Assembly: GCA_015061055.1 (NCBI GenBank)
Contig: SUXH01000009.1
Coordinates: forward strand, 1 to 64,000
DNA length: 64,000 bases
Origin: Bacteroidales bacterium
Lineage (GTDB): Bacteria; Bacteroidota; Bacteroidia; Bacteroidales; Muribaculaceae
Direction: 5' to 3'
Shown: positions 36,301 to 42,606 of the stretch, in pieces
How positions within the stretch are numbered: the first letter of the stretch is position 1
How the letters are laid out: each line of letters opens with the position of its first letter
The notes under the pieces: model-generated
The model's database searches: none
The model's input: only the letters and a program-made list of their open reading frames with translations
Told to the model about the DNA's origin: nothing
Translations under genes and position numbers: made by a program

Positions 36301-36813
36301 TTCACACTTAATGGAAAGAAATATGTACTTTACTCAAATGGTGATGACGGAAACGATACCGATATCACTCCATTTACATTCAATTTAGTGTCGACCGACG
36401 ATAATATGTCGTTCTCATCTATGAAACTATTGTGGACACTGCCACAAGGAGGTCTTGGCGATGTATACAGCGGAACAATGCAAGCACCGGTAGACTATAA
36501 GTTGATTGACGACAACACAGTCAGAGTGGTAATGTATGTCCCCGGTTGTGGCTTGTGTGCTTATGATGTTATCGACTCAAGTGTATCGGGTATTGAAGAT
36601 GCAGTAAGTTCTATATTTAACATTAATGTTAATGGCAATCGCATTGTGATGAGCAACAAGGCTCAAAAGGTATCTGTATATGATATTGCAGGTGTATTGG
36701 TTGCTCAAGCAAACAATGTAGCCGAAATAGACGTTAATATAGTTTCTGGTGTGTATATTGTAACAGCCACATTCAATGGTGCGACTCACACACAAAAGAT
36801 TTTAATCAAGTAA
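33379..36813 (+). CDS. Secreted GHL10-family glycosidase with T9SS sorting domain (copy 3)
   Basis: 1144 residues from ATG 33379 (chosen over TTG 33331, which lies before the promoter box and would spoil the signal peptide). Signal peptide ends near TLFAA. GHL10 barrel: KREMRSSWFTTVWGIDWPS, GLEAYVWLNPYRW, DGILFDDYFYASGGTT, IDFISPQCYW. Then beta-sandwich, two FN3-like repeats (YYWRIRSIQPKKLETVSDVA), a propeller-like region with SVWFRSIREGYENITF, and a T9SS type A C-terminal signal (KAQKVSVYDIAGVLVAQANN, then VSGVYIVTATFNGATHTQK and LIK). It has its own promoter. In the barrel it resembles copy 1 most, in the rest copy 2, which fits gene conversion. Substrate unknown. Confidence 0.86.
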   Translation: MSKQRIFSALLATVVVAGTLFAANPKREMRSSWFTTVWGIDWPSTTGTSESTQTTQKNQMISYLDKLEDLNMTGTCFQVRSMGDAMYPSEYAPWSSYVSGTRGVSPGWDPLAFFVEEAHKRGLEAYVWLNPYRWSSGSTWNTDMDKDWQEKGMLIAGTNSPEYITFNPGLPETRQLIVNVIKEILNNYNIDGILFDDYFYASGGTTESSSAPDYSLYKASGTTMSIGDWRRRNVNDMVADCYNAIKELRPDVRFGISPAGVSSKSVSRYSGLKTPSSYGVTSSDWQYAQIYSDPLAWLEEGTIDFISPQCYWLTTHSSAPFGPLTKWWSYAADYFGLHYYASHSVSYIASSDTQSSWTELAKQVSFNRQYVENNACGSVYYSTKNLTAGTRSHLKSDVYSTPCLSPEITWKSGAKYDKVSNLAYSNGTLTWDATKNGNSIIRYTVYAVPMSVTYNEAMAADGDGIDVKYLQKVVYGTSYPVATERQANYWYAVCVLDGYSKEHTVAVVNYPEGESDKVTLVSPINGATTTWDTEFSWGAIADGTYTLEIGADAQMSDVIYSQNNIKTNSVTIDLSVLEDAKTYYWRIRSIQPKKLETVSDVASFIAPTRVAGPVAVLSSPDNGASIEEECTFVWKNVSGDVESYTLEVSTSSDFSNVKYSTDLSYNKSAENVSIKVNASMFGMGTSYWRVLVKGSRIKTSVSEVRSFNVTKITVGNDEPGYQIMTDNDTYSNVGEMSVESVWFRSIREGYENITFGSNGGFNRGMCVAGEYVYLSGRDENSSGSKTYLRKYNIHTGEHTGDLVLGDEASMGYYPCNDVIKDSKGNVCITNLSLNISGTPLVVMLVDLETGAVTKVASLSTSKSYRIDHVALWGDVTTGNFKVYAAIRESKNIMRWTFENGNQTKEETCTLASVYTGSHLGTAPRITMIDENSMFVDGGNQPVTRFNFATGAMEGSFSENKALVPEGYEANGSTFFTLNGKKYVLYSNGDDGNDTDITPFTFNLVSTDDNMSFSSMKLLWTLPQGGLGDVYSGTMQAPVDYKLIDDNTVRVVMYVPGCGLCAYDVIDSSVSGIEDAVSSIFNINVNGNRIVMSNKAQKVSVYDIAGVLVAQANNVAEIDVNIVSGVYIVTATFNGATHTQKILIK
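33577..33668 (+). repeat. 92-bp tract identical to the first GHL10 gene (copy 2)
   Basis: Partner of 26551-26642. Both tracts encode LEDLNMTGTCFQVRSMGD and the following residues. Confidence 0.8.
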
Positions 36814-36833
36814 TATTACGTTTGATATCAGAT

Positions 36834-36876
36834 AAGCGAGGAGGTGTTCTATAATGGAGCATCTTCTCGCTTGTTT
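36834..36876. terminator. Terminator between GHL10 copy 3 and tatD-like gene
   Basis: 16-bp stem with wobble pairs, AAGCGAGGAGGTGTTC (36834-36849) / GAGCATCTTCTCGCTT (36857-36872), followed by GTTTT. It stops forward transcription and may also help the reverse operon. Confidence 0.75.
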
Positions 36877-36885
36877 TACATAGAG

Positions 36886-37515
36886 CTATAAAGTGAAAAT
36901 CTTGGAGAGGTTTTGATGTACTGCTTTGAGAAGGTTTTCAGTAGATTCTCCTCGAATGATAGCAATGTTGGTTGCAATTTTTTCAATTGAGAGTGTCGAC
37001 TCGTCGGTTTCGATAAGCAAGCGATCGTGAGGGATTGATTTAACCGTTTCTTCGTTGAACTTCTCCCCTATCGATATGTAAATTCCCGATTGTGCAAGTA
37101 GTGGACGAAGAACGTTGCTATTAGATCGAAATCCGTGAATTATCCACGCCTGTTGTGGCTTGTGCTTGCGATGTAGGCGTAAAATCTCGTTACTGCGAAG
37201 AACACAATGTATGATAAGAGGTTTTCTTAACTCCTCCGAAAGTTTTATGTGTTTCTCAAAGACTACAATCTGTTCGTGTTCCGGAGTGTTTGAAAATGGG
37301 TCGAGTCCACATTCTCCTATAGCAACAATGTGCGCATTATCCTTTGCAATAGAATAAATTGATTTTAATGCCTTTTCACTGTCAATATCTCCGATATGCC
37401 ATGGATGTATGCCTACAGAGTAAAAGTTCCCTTCAGAGGGTTTAAAATGGCTGACAGATGCATTTATGATAGCATTTGTGCGATTGGTGTGATGTGTGTG
37501 AGTGTCAAGAACCAT
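36886..37515 (-). CDS. TatD-family metal-dependent hydrolase
   Basis: Cytoplasmic amidohydrolase-fold protein of the TatD DNase family. 209 residues, shorter than the usual about 260, as is common in Bacteroidota. Seen: metal site DTHTHH (4-9), SVGIHPWHIG (33-42), VAIGECGLD (65-73), KPLIIHCVLR (about 97-106, metal His), IIHGF and the late LIETDES (about 170-176, catalytic Asp). The exact substrate (DNA ends or D-aminoacyl compounds) is not known for this branch. It is the last gene of the LOG-DUF4271-hemD-rnpA-yidD-tatD block, 18 bp after yidD. Confidence 0.88.
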   Translation of the reverse strand: MVLDTHTHHTNRTNAIINASVSHFKPSEGNFYSVGIHPWHIGDIDSEKALKSIYSIAKDNAHIVAIGECGLDPFSNTPEHEQIVVFEKHIKLSEELRKPLIIHCVLRSNEILRLHRKHKPQQAWIIHGFRSNSNVLRPLLAQSGIYISIGEKFNEETVKSIPHDRLLIETDESTLSIEKIATNIAIIRGESTENLLKAVHQNLSKIFTL

Positions 37516-37533
37516 AATAGGTGGTGATAGGTG

Positions 37534-37755
37534 TTATGGAACCGGGTCATATCCACTGCCTCCCCAGGGGTGGCAACGGCAGATACGTTTGATAGCAAGC
37601 CAAAGTCCTTTCAGTGGGCCATGTTTGCGTAGGGCTTGTATGGCGTATTCGCTACAAGAGGGAGTGAATCGGCATGTAGGAGGAAACAATGGAGAAATGC
37701 AACACTGATAGAATCTAATCGGGAATATTAGGATTGTCGAGAAGAATCGTTTCAT
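37534..37755 (-). CDS. yidD: Membrane protein insertion efficiency factor
   Basis: 73-residue membrane-associated protein that helps YidC-type insertion. The family signature is complete: [20 protein letters not shown], then [20 protein letters not shown] and [15 protein letters not shown]. The N-terminus is an amphipathic helix. It overlaps rnpA by 4 bp, the classic rnpA-yidD arrangement. Confidence 0.97.
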   Translation of the reverse strand: MKRFFSTILIFPIRFYQCCISPLFPPTCRFTPSCSEYAIQALRKHGPLKGLWLAIKRICRCHPWGGSGYDPVP

Positions 37756-38159
37756 AGTTGTTCCTCCTGCTTGTTATTTTCCTTCTCCACAATAGCAATT
37801 ATTTTATCCATCAAAGCCTGCATTTTGGTGTTGATGGTATCGTAGTCGGCTATTTCATCGCTTAGGTATACAAAAGCCACTTTAATTGATTTACCCTGTT
37901 TGTTGAGGATAGGAGTAAGTCGGTTTCTATTGAGGCGATAAGCCTCACGCACTCTGCGTCGCAAGAGGACGCGTTTCACCGCTTTGCGTATTTTCTTTTT
38001 TGGGATAGTGATAAGAAATTGAGTTGGAGCGTTTTCAGCCGAAATGGTGAAGGCAGCTCTCAGCGGATAGCATATAGCCGACTTTCCGCCCTGAAAAATA
38101 TTGTTGATTGCAGTGCGGCTACAAAGTTTTTCGTATTTATAAAGTCGGTTACCTGTCAT
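37752..38159 (-). CDS. rnpA: Ribonuclease P protein component
   Basis: Protein subunit of RNase P, which cuts the 5' leader from pre-tRNAs with the M1-type RNA. 135 residues. Seen: N-terminal [48 protein letters not shown] (the RNR RNA-binding motif region, given here only in part by its basic core at about 64-92), and the C-terminal helix. It has its own -7 box (38183-38190) and overlaps yidD. rpmH (L34), the usual upstream neighbour elsewhere, is not here. Confidence 0.96.
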   Translation of the reverse strand: MTGNRLYKYEKLCSRTAINNIFQGGKSAICYPLRAAFTISAENAPTQFLITIPKKKIRKAVKRVLLRRRVREAYRLNRNRLTPILNKQGKSIKVAFVYLSDEIADYDTINTKMQALMDKIIAIVEKENNKQEEQL

Positions 38160-38182
38160 TATGTATGAATGATTTTCTTTTG

Positions 38183-38190
38183 CAAAAGTA
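38183..38190 (-). promoter_or_regulatory. -7 box for rnpA-yidD-tatD
   Basis: The minus strand reads TACTTTTG (TAnnTTTG), 23 bp before the rnpA start. It lies just past the hemD terminator, so rnpA begins a new transcript. Confidence 0.55.
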
Positions 38191-38197
38191 AGAAAAG

Positions 38198-38229
38198 AAA
38201 CAGAGATGGAGAAATCTCCATCTCTGTTT
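38198..38229 (-). terminator. Terminator after hemD
   Basis: Perfect palindrome, 12-bp stem CAGAGATGGAGA (38201-38212) / TCTCCATCTCTG (38215-38226) extended by three A-T pairs. An A-rich stretch (38191-38200) gives the U tract on the minus strand. Confidence 0.85.
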
Positions 38230-38254
38230 TATGCTGATTTTAGGTAAAAACGTG

Positions 38255-39004
38255 TTAATCTTGTACTTGTTTTTTCAAGAAAGCATCGAGCGCATCGGTC
38301 ATCGAGCGATATTCGGCAGTCGGAGCTTCGAGATCGAGACGTAATCCGGCGTCTTTTACCGATTTGGCTGTTGATGGTCCGAATGCACTGATTGTAATGT
38401 CGCCTTGTTCGAAATCAGGGAAATTCTTCTTTAGCGATTCAATACCGGCTGGGCTGAAGAACATAAGCATATCGTAGTCGAATGCTTCGTCTTCGGTAAA
38501 ATCGTTGCTCACTGTGCGATACATCACAGCCGGAGTGTAAGGAACGTTAGCTTCGTCCATAGCTGCAAAATTGTTCATATTAGCATCGGCAGCAATAGGA
38601 AGTAGGAACTTTTCCTTTATATGCTTTGTAATAGCAGGCATAACGTCTTCTATTTTGCCCGATTTGCCAAAGAAGATTTTGCGTTTGCGATATACTATGT
38701 ATTTTTGCAGATAGAGTGCTATTGCCTCAGTAGTGCAAAAGTACTTTGTTGTGTCAGGAATCGATACACGAGTTTCTTCGCAAAGGCGGAAAAAGTGGTC
38801 GATAGCAGTTCTTGCTGTGAAGATTATTGCTGAAAAATCGGCAATAGATATTTTCTGTTGGCGGAATTCTTTCGAGCACAAACCTTCCACTTTTATGAAA
38901 GGACGGAATACAATATCAACTCCGTATTTGGCTGCGATGTCATAGTATGGCGATTTTTCAGATGAAGGTTTCGGTTGGGAAACCAGTATTTTCTTAATAC
39001 TCAC
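38255..39004 (-). CDS. hemD: Uroporphyrinogen-III synthase-like protein (HemD fold)
   Basis: 249 residues with the two-lobed HemD architecture: start KILVSQPKPSSEKSPYYDIA, middle SIADFSAIIFTARTAIDHFF (about 52-71), the hinge KYFCTTEAIALYLQ, and the second-lobe signature MLMFFSPAGIESLKKNFP followed by ISAFGPSTAKSVKDAGLRLD. The true enzyme closes and inverts the fourth ring of hydroxymethylbilane in haem synthesis. In Bacteroidota this locus is conserved although many members do not make haem from scratch, so the role may differ. It lies 18 bp after the DUF4271 gene. Confidence 0.85.
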   Translation of the reverse strand: MSIKKILVSQPKPSSEKSPYYDIAAKYGVDIVFRPFIKVEGLCSKEFRQQKISIADFSAIIFTARTAIDHFFRLCEETRVSIPDTTKYFCTTEAIALYLQKYIVYRKRKIFFGKSGKIEDVMPAITKHIKEKFLLPIAADANMNNFAAMDEANVPYTPAVMYRTVSNDFTEDEAFDYDMLMFFSPAGIESLKKNFPDFEQGDITISAFGPSTAKSVKDAGLRLDLEAPTAEYRSMTDALDAFLKKQVQD

Positions 39005-39022
39005 GATAATACTGTTTTGCTT

Positions 39023-39763
39023 CTAAATTGTTTTACACAAATTAAATGCTCCGGCACATATTAAAAATACCGGAACAATTTCAACGGTGCAAAGGTACAA
39101 AATAAAATAGATATACGAATCAAAATTATTAAAAAAAATCCTAAAACCTTTGATAATGAATATAATTCGTGTGATGAAATAGGCTATAATGGACAAAATA
39201 ATCATTATGAAAATTATAGAGGGATACAACAGACTGATGAATACAGCGGGCGAAAGTAATAACCCGAGAATAGCTTGTGAGGACTTGAATCCGTCGAGCC
39301 ACAGGCGTGTATCTTCGTTGCTCCGGGCAAAAGTGAATCCCAATATATGAAACAGTAATAGTTGCGCCAGGAAAAACACACCATAAAGCAATGTAAGGAA
39401 TGCCACTGCTTTAAACACGTGATGCGATATTTGCAATTCAGGATGCCAATAATCTATACCCAAATACAGCGCTAATCCACTCATAATGCAGGTGTTGGCT
39501 ATCAGTGCTATCATCAAGAAAGTTTCTGATGTGGTGTGTATTTCAAATGCATTTTGTCGTTTTCTTATGGAAAACAAGTGGTTAGCTATGTCGGTGATAT
39601 ATTTGTATCCTCCTTTGAATGCAATAGCAATAAAAAAGAACACAAGCAACACCAATCCCACTGTTCCTGTGTCGTCGAGCGGATTGTTTTTGAATGGCTT
39701 ACACTCTTTTCCTTGAGGTAATGCCACGATTGGGGTAGTGTGTGTGTGTTGCTGTTGTGTCAT
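39023..39763 (-). CDS. DUF4271 integral membrane protein
   Basis: 246 residues with a long cytoplasmic N-terminal tail and about six hydrophobic segments (TVGLVLLVFFFIAIAFKGG, FLMIALIANTCIMSGLALYLG, FLTLLYGVFFLAQLLLFHILG, FISLLYPSIIFIMIILSIIAY and a final FILYLCTVEIVPVFLICAG). It belongs to DUF4271, a Bacteroidota-only family that sits directly before hemD in many genomes. No function is known; the link to HemD suggests an envelope or haem-related job but this is only context. An internal TACCTTTG box (39090-39097, minus) near its end could give hemD a second promoter. Confidence 0.8.
   Translation of the reverse strand: MTQQQHTHTTPIVALPQGKECKPFKNNPLDDTGTVGLVLLVFFFIAIAFKGGYKYITDIANHLFSIRKRQNAFEIHTTSETFLMIALIANTCIMSGLALYLGIDYWHPELQISHHVFKAVAFLTLLYGVFFLAQLLLFHILGFTFARSNEDTRLWLDGFKSSQAILGLLLSPAVFISLLYPSIIFIMIILSIIAYFITRIIFIIKGFRIFFNNFDSYIYFILYLCTVEIVPVFLICAGAFNLCKTI
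39090..39097 (-). promoter_or_regulatory. Possible internal promoter for hemD
   Basis: The minus strand reads TACCTTTG (TAnnTTTG) inside the 3' end of the DUF4271 gene, about 85 bp before the hemD start. The match is good but lies in coding sequence. Confidence 0.35.
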
Positions 39764-39773
39764 TATAGGTAGC

Positions 39774-40358
39774 TCAATATTTCGATTCTATCTTGATGGT
39801 GATGTCGTGATTGAGTAGTTGCTCGATGGCTTCTTCGGGAGTGTTGGCAACAATCCACAGCGAAGCGTGTGATTCTTTCATAAATTGCTCATCTATACAG
39901 TGTTGTAGCATCGCCAATAAGTGGTTGTAATAGCCGTTGGTGTTAAGAACTACAATAGGCTTGTCGAATATGCCAAGTTGTCGCCAAGTGATGATTTCGA
40001 GAAGTTCCTCAAGTGTTCCACAGCCACCGGGAAGAGCGATAATAGCATCGGCAAGGTGATTCATAGTTTCTTTTCGTTCGTGCATATCTTCGGTAACTAT
40101 GGTCTGTGTGAGTTGAGAGTGGCACCACCCATTATCGACCATAAAACGAGGTATCACCCCTATCACACTGCCATTGTTGTCAAGGCAACCATCGGCTACC
40201 GAGCGCATAAGTCCGCAATTACCGGCTCCACACACGCAAGCAATGTCGTGGTGAGCAAGAAGTGTTCCCAAACGATAGGCGGCATCGTTGTAAACCTTGT
40301 CGATGCGTGCGCTCGAAGCGCAAAACACTGTTATATGATTGTATTTTTTTTCGTTCAT
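39774..40358 (-). CDS. LOG-family protein (nucleotide 5'-monophosphate phosphoribohydrolase)
   Basis: 194 residues of the lonely-guy (LOG) family with a Rossmann-like fold. Seen: ITVFCASSARIDKVYNDAA (start), CVCGAGNCGLMRSVADGC (GGxxGxM-like), the signature PGGCGTLEELLEIITWRQLG (nucleotide-binding PGGxGTxxE) and KPIVVLNTNGYYN. The family cleaves the base-ribose bond of nucleoside monophosphates, releasing cytokinin-like bases in plants; in bacteria it may act in nucleotide salvage. First gene of the reverse block, 10 bp before DUF4271, divergent from dnaX. Confidence 0.9.
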   Translation of the reverse strand: MNEKKYNHITVFCASSARIDKVYNDAAYRLGTLLAHHDIACVCGAGNCGLMRSVADGCLDNNGSVIGVIPRFMVDNGWCHSQLTQTIVTEDMHERKETMNHLADAIIALPGGCGTLEELLEIITWRQLGIFDKPIVVLNTNGYYNHLLAMLQHCIDEQFMKESHASLWIVANTPEEAIEQLLNHDITIKIESKY

Positions 40359-40384
40359 TAAGTCGGTTTGTCGTTTTCTAATTG

Positions 40385-40392
40385 CAAAGTTA
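40385..40392 (-). promoter_or_regulatory. -7 box for the LOG-DUF4271-hemD transcript
   Basis: The minus strand reads TAACTTTG (TAnnTTTG), 26 bp before the LOG start codon. Confidence 0.55.
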
Positions 40393-40402
40393 AGGAGAAA
40401 AT

Positions 40403-40433
40403 TTTGTATTGCTCACAAGTTGAGTTATCTTTG
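40403..40433 (+). promoter_or_regulatory. Full -33/-7 promoter of dnaX
   Basis: TTTG (40403-40406), 19-bp spacer, TATCTTTG (40426-40433). This is a complete match to the Bacteroidota primary sigma-factor promoter, 31 bp before the dnaX ATG. Confidence 0.75.
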
Positions 40434-40464
40434 TAAGAAATTTATGTATTAAGAATTTTTTCTT

Positions 40465-42252
40465 ATGAAAAATTATATTGTATCGGCACGAAAATACCGT
40501 CCAAGCACGTTTCGCAGCGTAGTGGGGCAACAGGCTCTCACACACACGCTCAAAGCGGCTATCGACTCGGGGCGATTGGCTCACGCCTATTTGTTCTGTG
40601 GTCCGCGAGGTGTGGGAAAGACATCGTGTGCGCGTATTTTTGCCAAAACCATCAATTGCTTAAACCCCACCCCCGAAGGTGAGGCGTGCAATCAATGTGA
40701 GTCTTGTGAGGCTCTCAACGAGCAACGTTCTTACAATATTGTGGAGCTTGATGCGGCGTCTAACAATTCGGTCGACGACATTCGTGCTCTTACCGAGCAA
40801 GTGCGCATACCGCCACAAATAGGAAAGTATCGTGTGTTTATCATCGACGAGGTGCATATGCTTTCGTCGCAGGCATTCAATGCATTCTTGAAGACCCTCG
40901 AAGAACCTCCTGCACACGCAATATTCATCCTTGCTACTACCGAGAAGCATAAAGTTATTCCTACAATCTTGTCGCGTTGTCAAATCTATGATTTCTCGCG
41001 TATTACAGTGCAGGATATTGTGGAACAATTACAATATATAGCTTCACAAGAAGGGATAACAGCCGAACCTACAGCACTAAATGTGATAGCTCAGAAAGCC
41101 GATGGAGCAATGCGTGATGCTTTGTCGATTTTCGACCAAGTGGCGGCATCTTCACAAGGTAATATCACTTATCAGTCCACTATCGACAACCTTAACGTAC
41201 TCGATCACGACTATTATTTTAAGCTCGTTGATGCATTTATGGCTGTAGATGTGCCACAAGCATTGCTTATCTATAAAGATATCCGAGATAAAGGGTTTGA
41301 TTCGTTGTTTTTCATAAATGGTCTTGGCGAGCATATCCGTAATCTTATGGTAGCTGCTACTCCTGCCACAAAATGCCTTCTCGAAACGACCGAAGAAGTG
41401 GCTAACCAATTTGTTGTGCAAGGGACAAAACTTACACCGCAATTTTTCTATCGTGCCCTCGATTTGTGTAACAAGTGCGACCTCGACTATCGTACTGCTA
41501 CCAACAAGCAATTGCTTGTAGAACTCACTTTGATAAAACTTTGTCAGCTTTTTGATAAAGATACCCCATTGCCTGCTGGCGGTGATGGTGGTACAGATAC
41601 ATTGCGTAAAGTTGAACCTGTGAAACGACAAGGTTCAGTGGCTAAGGCACAATCAGTTCAAACTCCTGTGGCTGCATCACAGCCCGTAGCGACTACGGTT
41701 GCACCTATAGCGTCAGCAACCCCTACTCCTACTCAACAGCCGGTATCGGCTCCCACGATATCACACGTGCCTGTTATCGAGACTGAAACCAAGCGCGTTG
41801 TGAATAGAGTTCCTCGCATACTTATCAATGCTCGAAATGCAAGGGGAGGTAATACATCGGAAACAACAAATAAGATTATACAACAACGTACCAAAGCTTA
41901 CACAGAAGAGGCTTTATATGAAGCATGGCATAAATTTATAGAGTTGCATCCGCGTGAGCAGATTATAATCAATACTATGCGCTGTTCGTTGCCACGTAGG
42001 ATTTCGGACGATATGTATGAGATCGAGGTGGAAAATCAAGTGCAAGTAGAGTCGTTCAATGCACATAAGACCAATATTATGACATTTTTGCGCGATAGCA
42101 TTGAGAACGATATGCTTGTTATCAATGTAAAAATTAATCCGTATATTGAGCGCCCTAAATTTTGGACTCCTCAAGAGATTTTCGCCTCAATCAAGGAGTA
42201 TAATCCTTACTTAGAGAAATTTATTGATGATTTCGACCTTGCTTTAGGATAA
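40465..42252 (+). CDS. dnaX: DNA polymerase III subunit gamma/tau
   Basis: Clamp-loader ATPase of the replisome. 595 residues. N-terminal AAA+ module: KYRPSTFRSVVGQQALT (10-26), Walker A FCGPRGVGKTSCAR (about 44-57), four zinc-binding Cys in CLNPTPEGEACNQCESC, Walker B VFIIDEVHMLSS, sensor TTEKHKVIPTILSRCQ. Domain III follows to about 365, then a Pro/Thr/Gln-rich linker (about 405-450) and a C-terminal domain (about 480-595) that would contact the polymerase or helicase. I see no slippery A-run that would make a separate gamma by frameshift. Own full promoter; the hairpin-rich element begins about 35 bp after the stop. Confidence 0.96.
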   Translation: MKNYIVSARKYRPSTFRSVVGQQALTHTLKAAIDSGRLAHAYLFCGPRGVGKTSCARIFAKTINCLNPTPEGEACNQCESCEALNEQRSYNIVELDAASNNSVDDIRALTEQVRIPPQIGKYRVFIIDEVHMLSSQAFNAFLKTLEEPPAHAIFILATTEKHKVIPTILSRCQIYDFSRITVQDIVEQLQYIASQEGITAEPTALNVIAQKADGAMRDALSIFDQVAASSQGNITYQSTIDNLNVLDHDYYFKLVDAFMAVDVPQALLIYKDIRDKGFDSLFFINGLGEHIRNLMVAATPATKCLLETTEEVANQFVVQGTKLTPQFFYRALDLCNKCDLDYRTATNKQLLVELTLIKLCQLFDKDTPLPAGGDGGTDTLRKVEPVKRQGSVAKAQSVQTPVAASQPVATTVAPIASATPTPTQQPVSAPTISHVPVIETETKRVVNRVPRILINARNARGGNTSETTNKIIQQRTKAYTEEALYEAWHKFIELHPREQIIINTMRCSLPRRISDDMYEIEVENQVQVESFNAHKTNIMTFLRDSIENDMLVINVKINPYIERPKFWTPQEIFASIKEYNPYLEKFIDDFDLALG

Positions 42253-42606
42253 GCAATCGTATTGTTGAATGCGATATATATAACAGCCCGGCGCAGAGCA
42301 AAGCGACACGCCGACGTAGAGATGTCGGATAAGCGCACGCCCGCAGGGCATCATCTGTGGTAACCGGGTGCTTCAGCGCCCGGAGAGGAGCATAAACACA
42401 AGAGAGTGTGCCGTTTAGGTACACCGCTTATACACCCCTACAAAAAACCTTCTGCGTAGATTATTCCGTTGGTATCCTATCTAATAAATACCAAAGGCAT
42501 TCCACTGCATATTAACCGAGCTACCACACCTCGCCAACAGCATCACGACACCCAATATTATTCCCACAAGTCCTTTCATAAACACAAAGGTAAGAAATGT
42601 TCTCAA
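42253..42606. other. 354-bp intergenic region with a GC-rich structured element
   Basis: No gene is supportable. Bases about 42285-42425 are clearly richer in G+C than the surroundings and packed with small hairpins (listed separately). Bases about 42440-42606 are ordinary sequence with no visible signal, ending at the stop of the reverse LtaS-like gene. Confidence 0.6.
42285..42425. repeat. GC-rich hairpin array, probable dispersed repeat
   Basis: Three compact hairpins in a row: CCGACGT-AGAG-ATGTCGG (42311-42328), GCCC-GCA-GGGC (42339-42349), and CCGGGTGC-TTCA-GCGCCCGG (42364-42383). A spurious reverse reading frame through it resembles the small false 'proteins' I recall being annotated many times in Bacteroidales genomes, which suggests a multicopy non-coding repeat (REP/MITE-like) or a small structured RNA. 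The copy number cannot be tested here. Confidence 0.5.

Noticed and set aside
41560-41700. Possible programmed frameshift in dnaX producing gamma
   Set aside because: No slippery A6-7 heptamer or following hairpin was seen in the linker region.
42221-42424. 67-residue reverse frame through the GC-rich element
   Set aside because: It overlaps dnaX and a hairpin array; the translation looks like a false product of a repeat rather than a protein.
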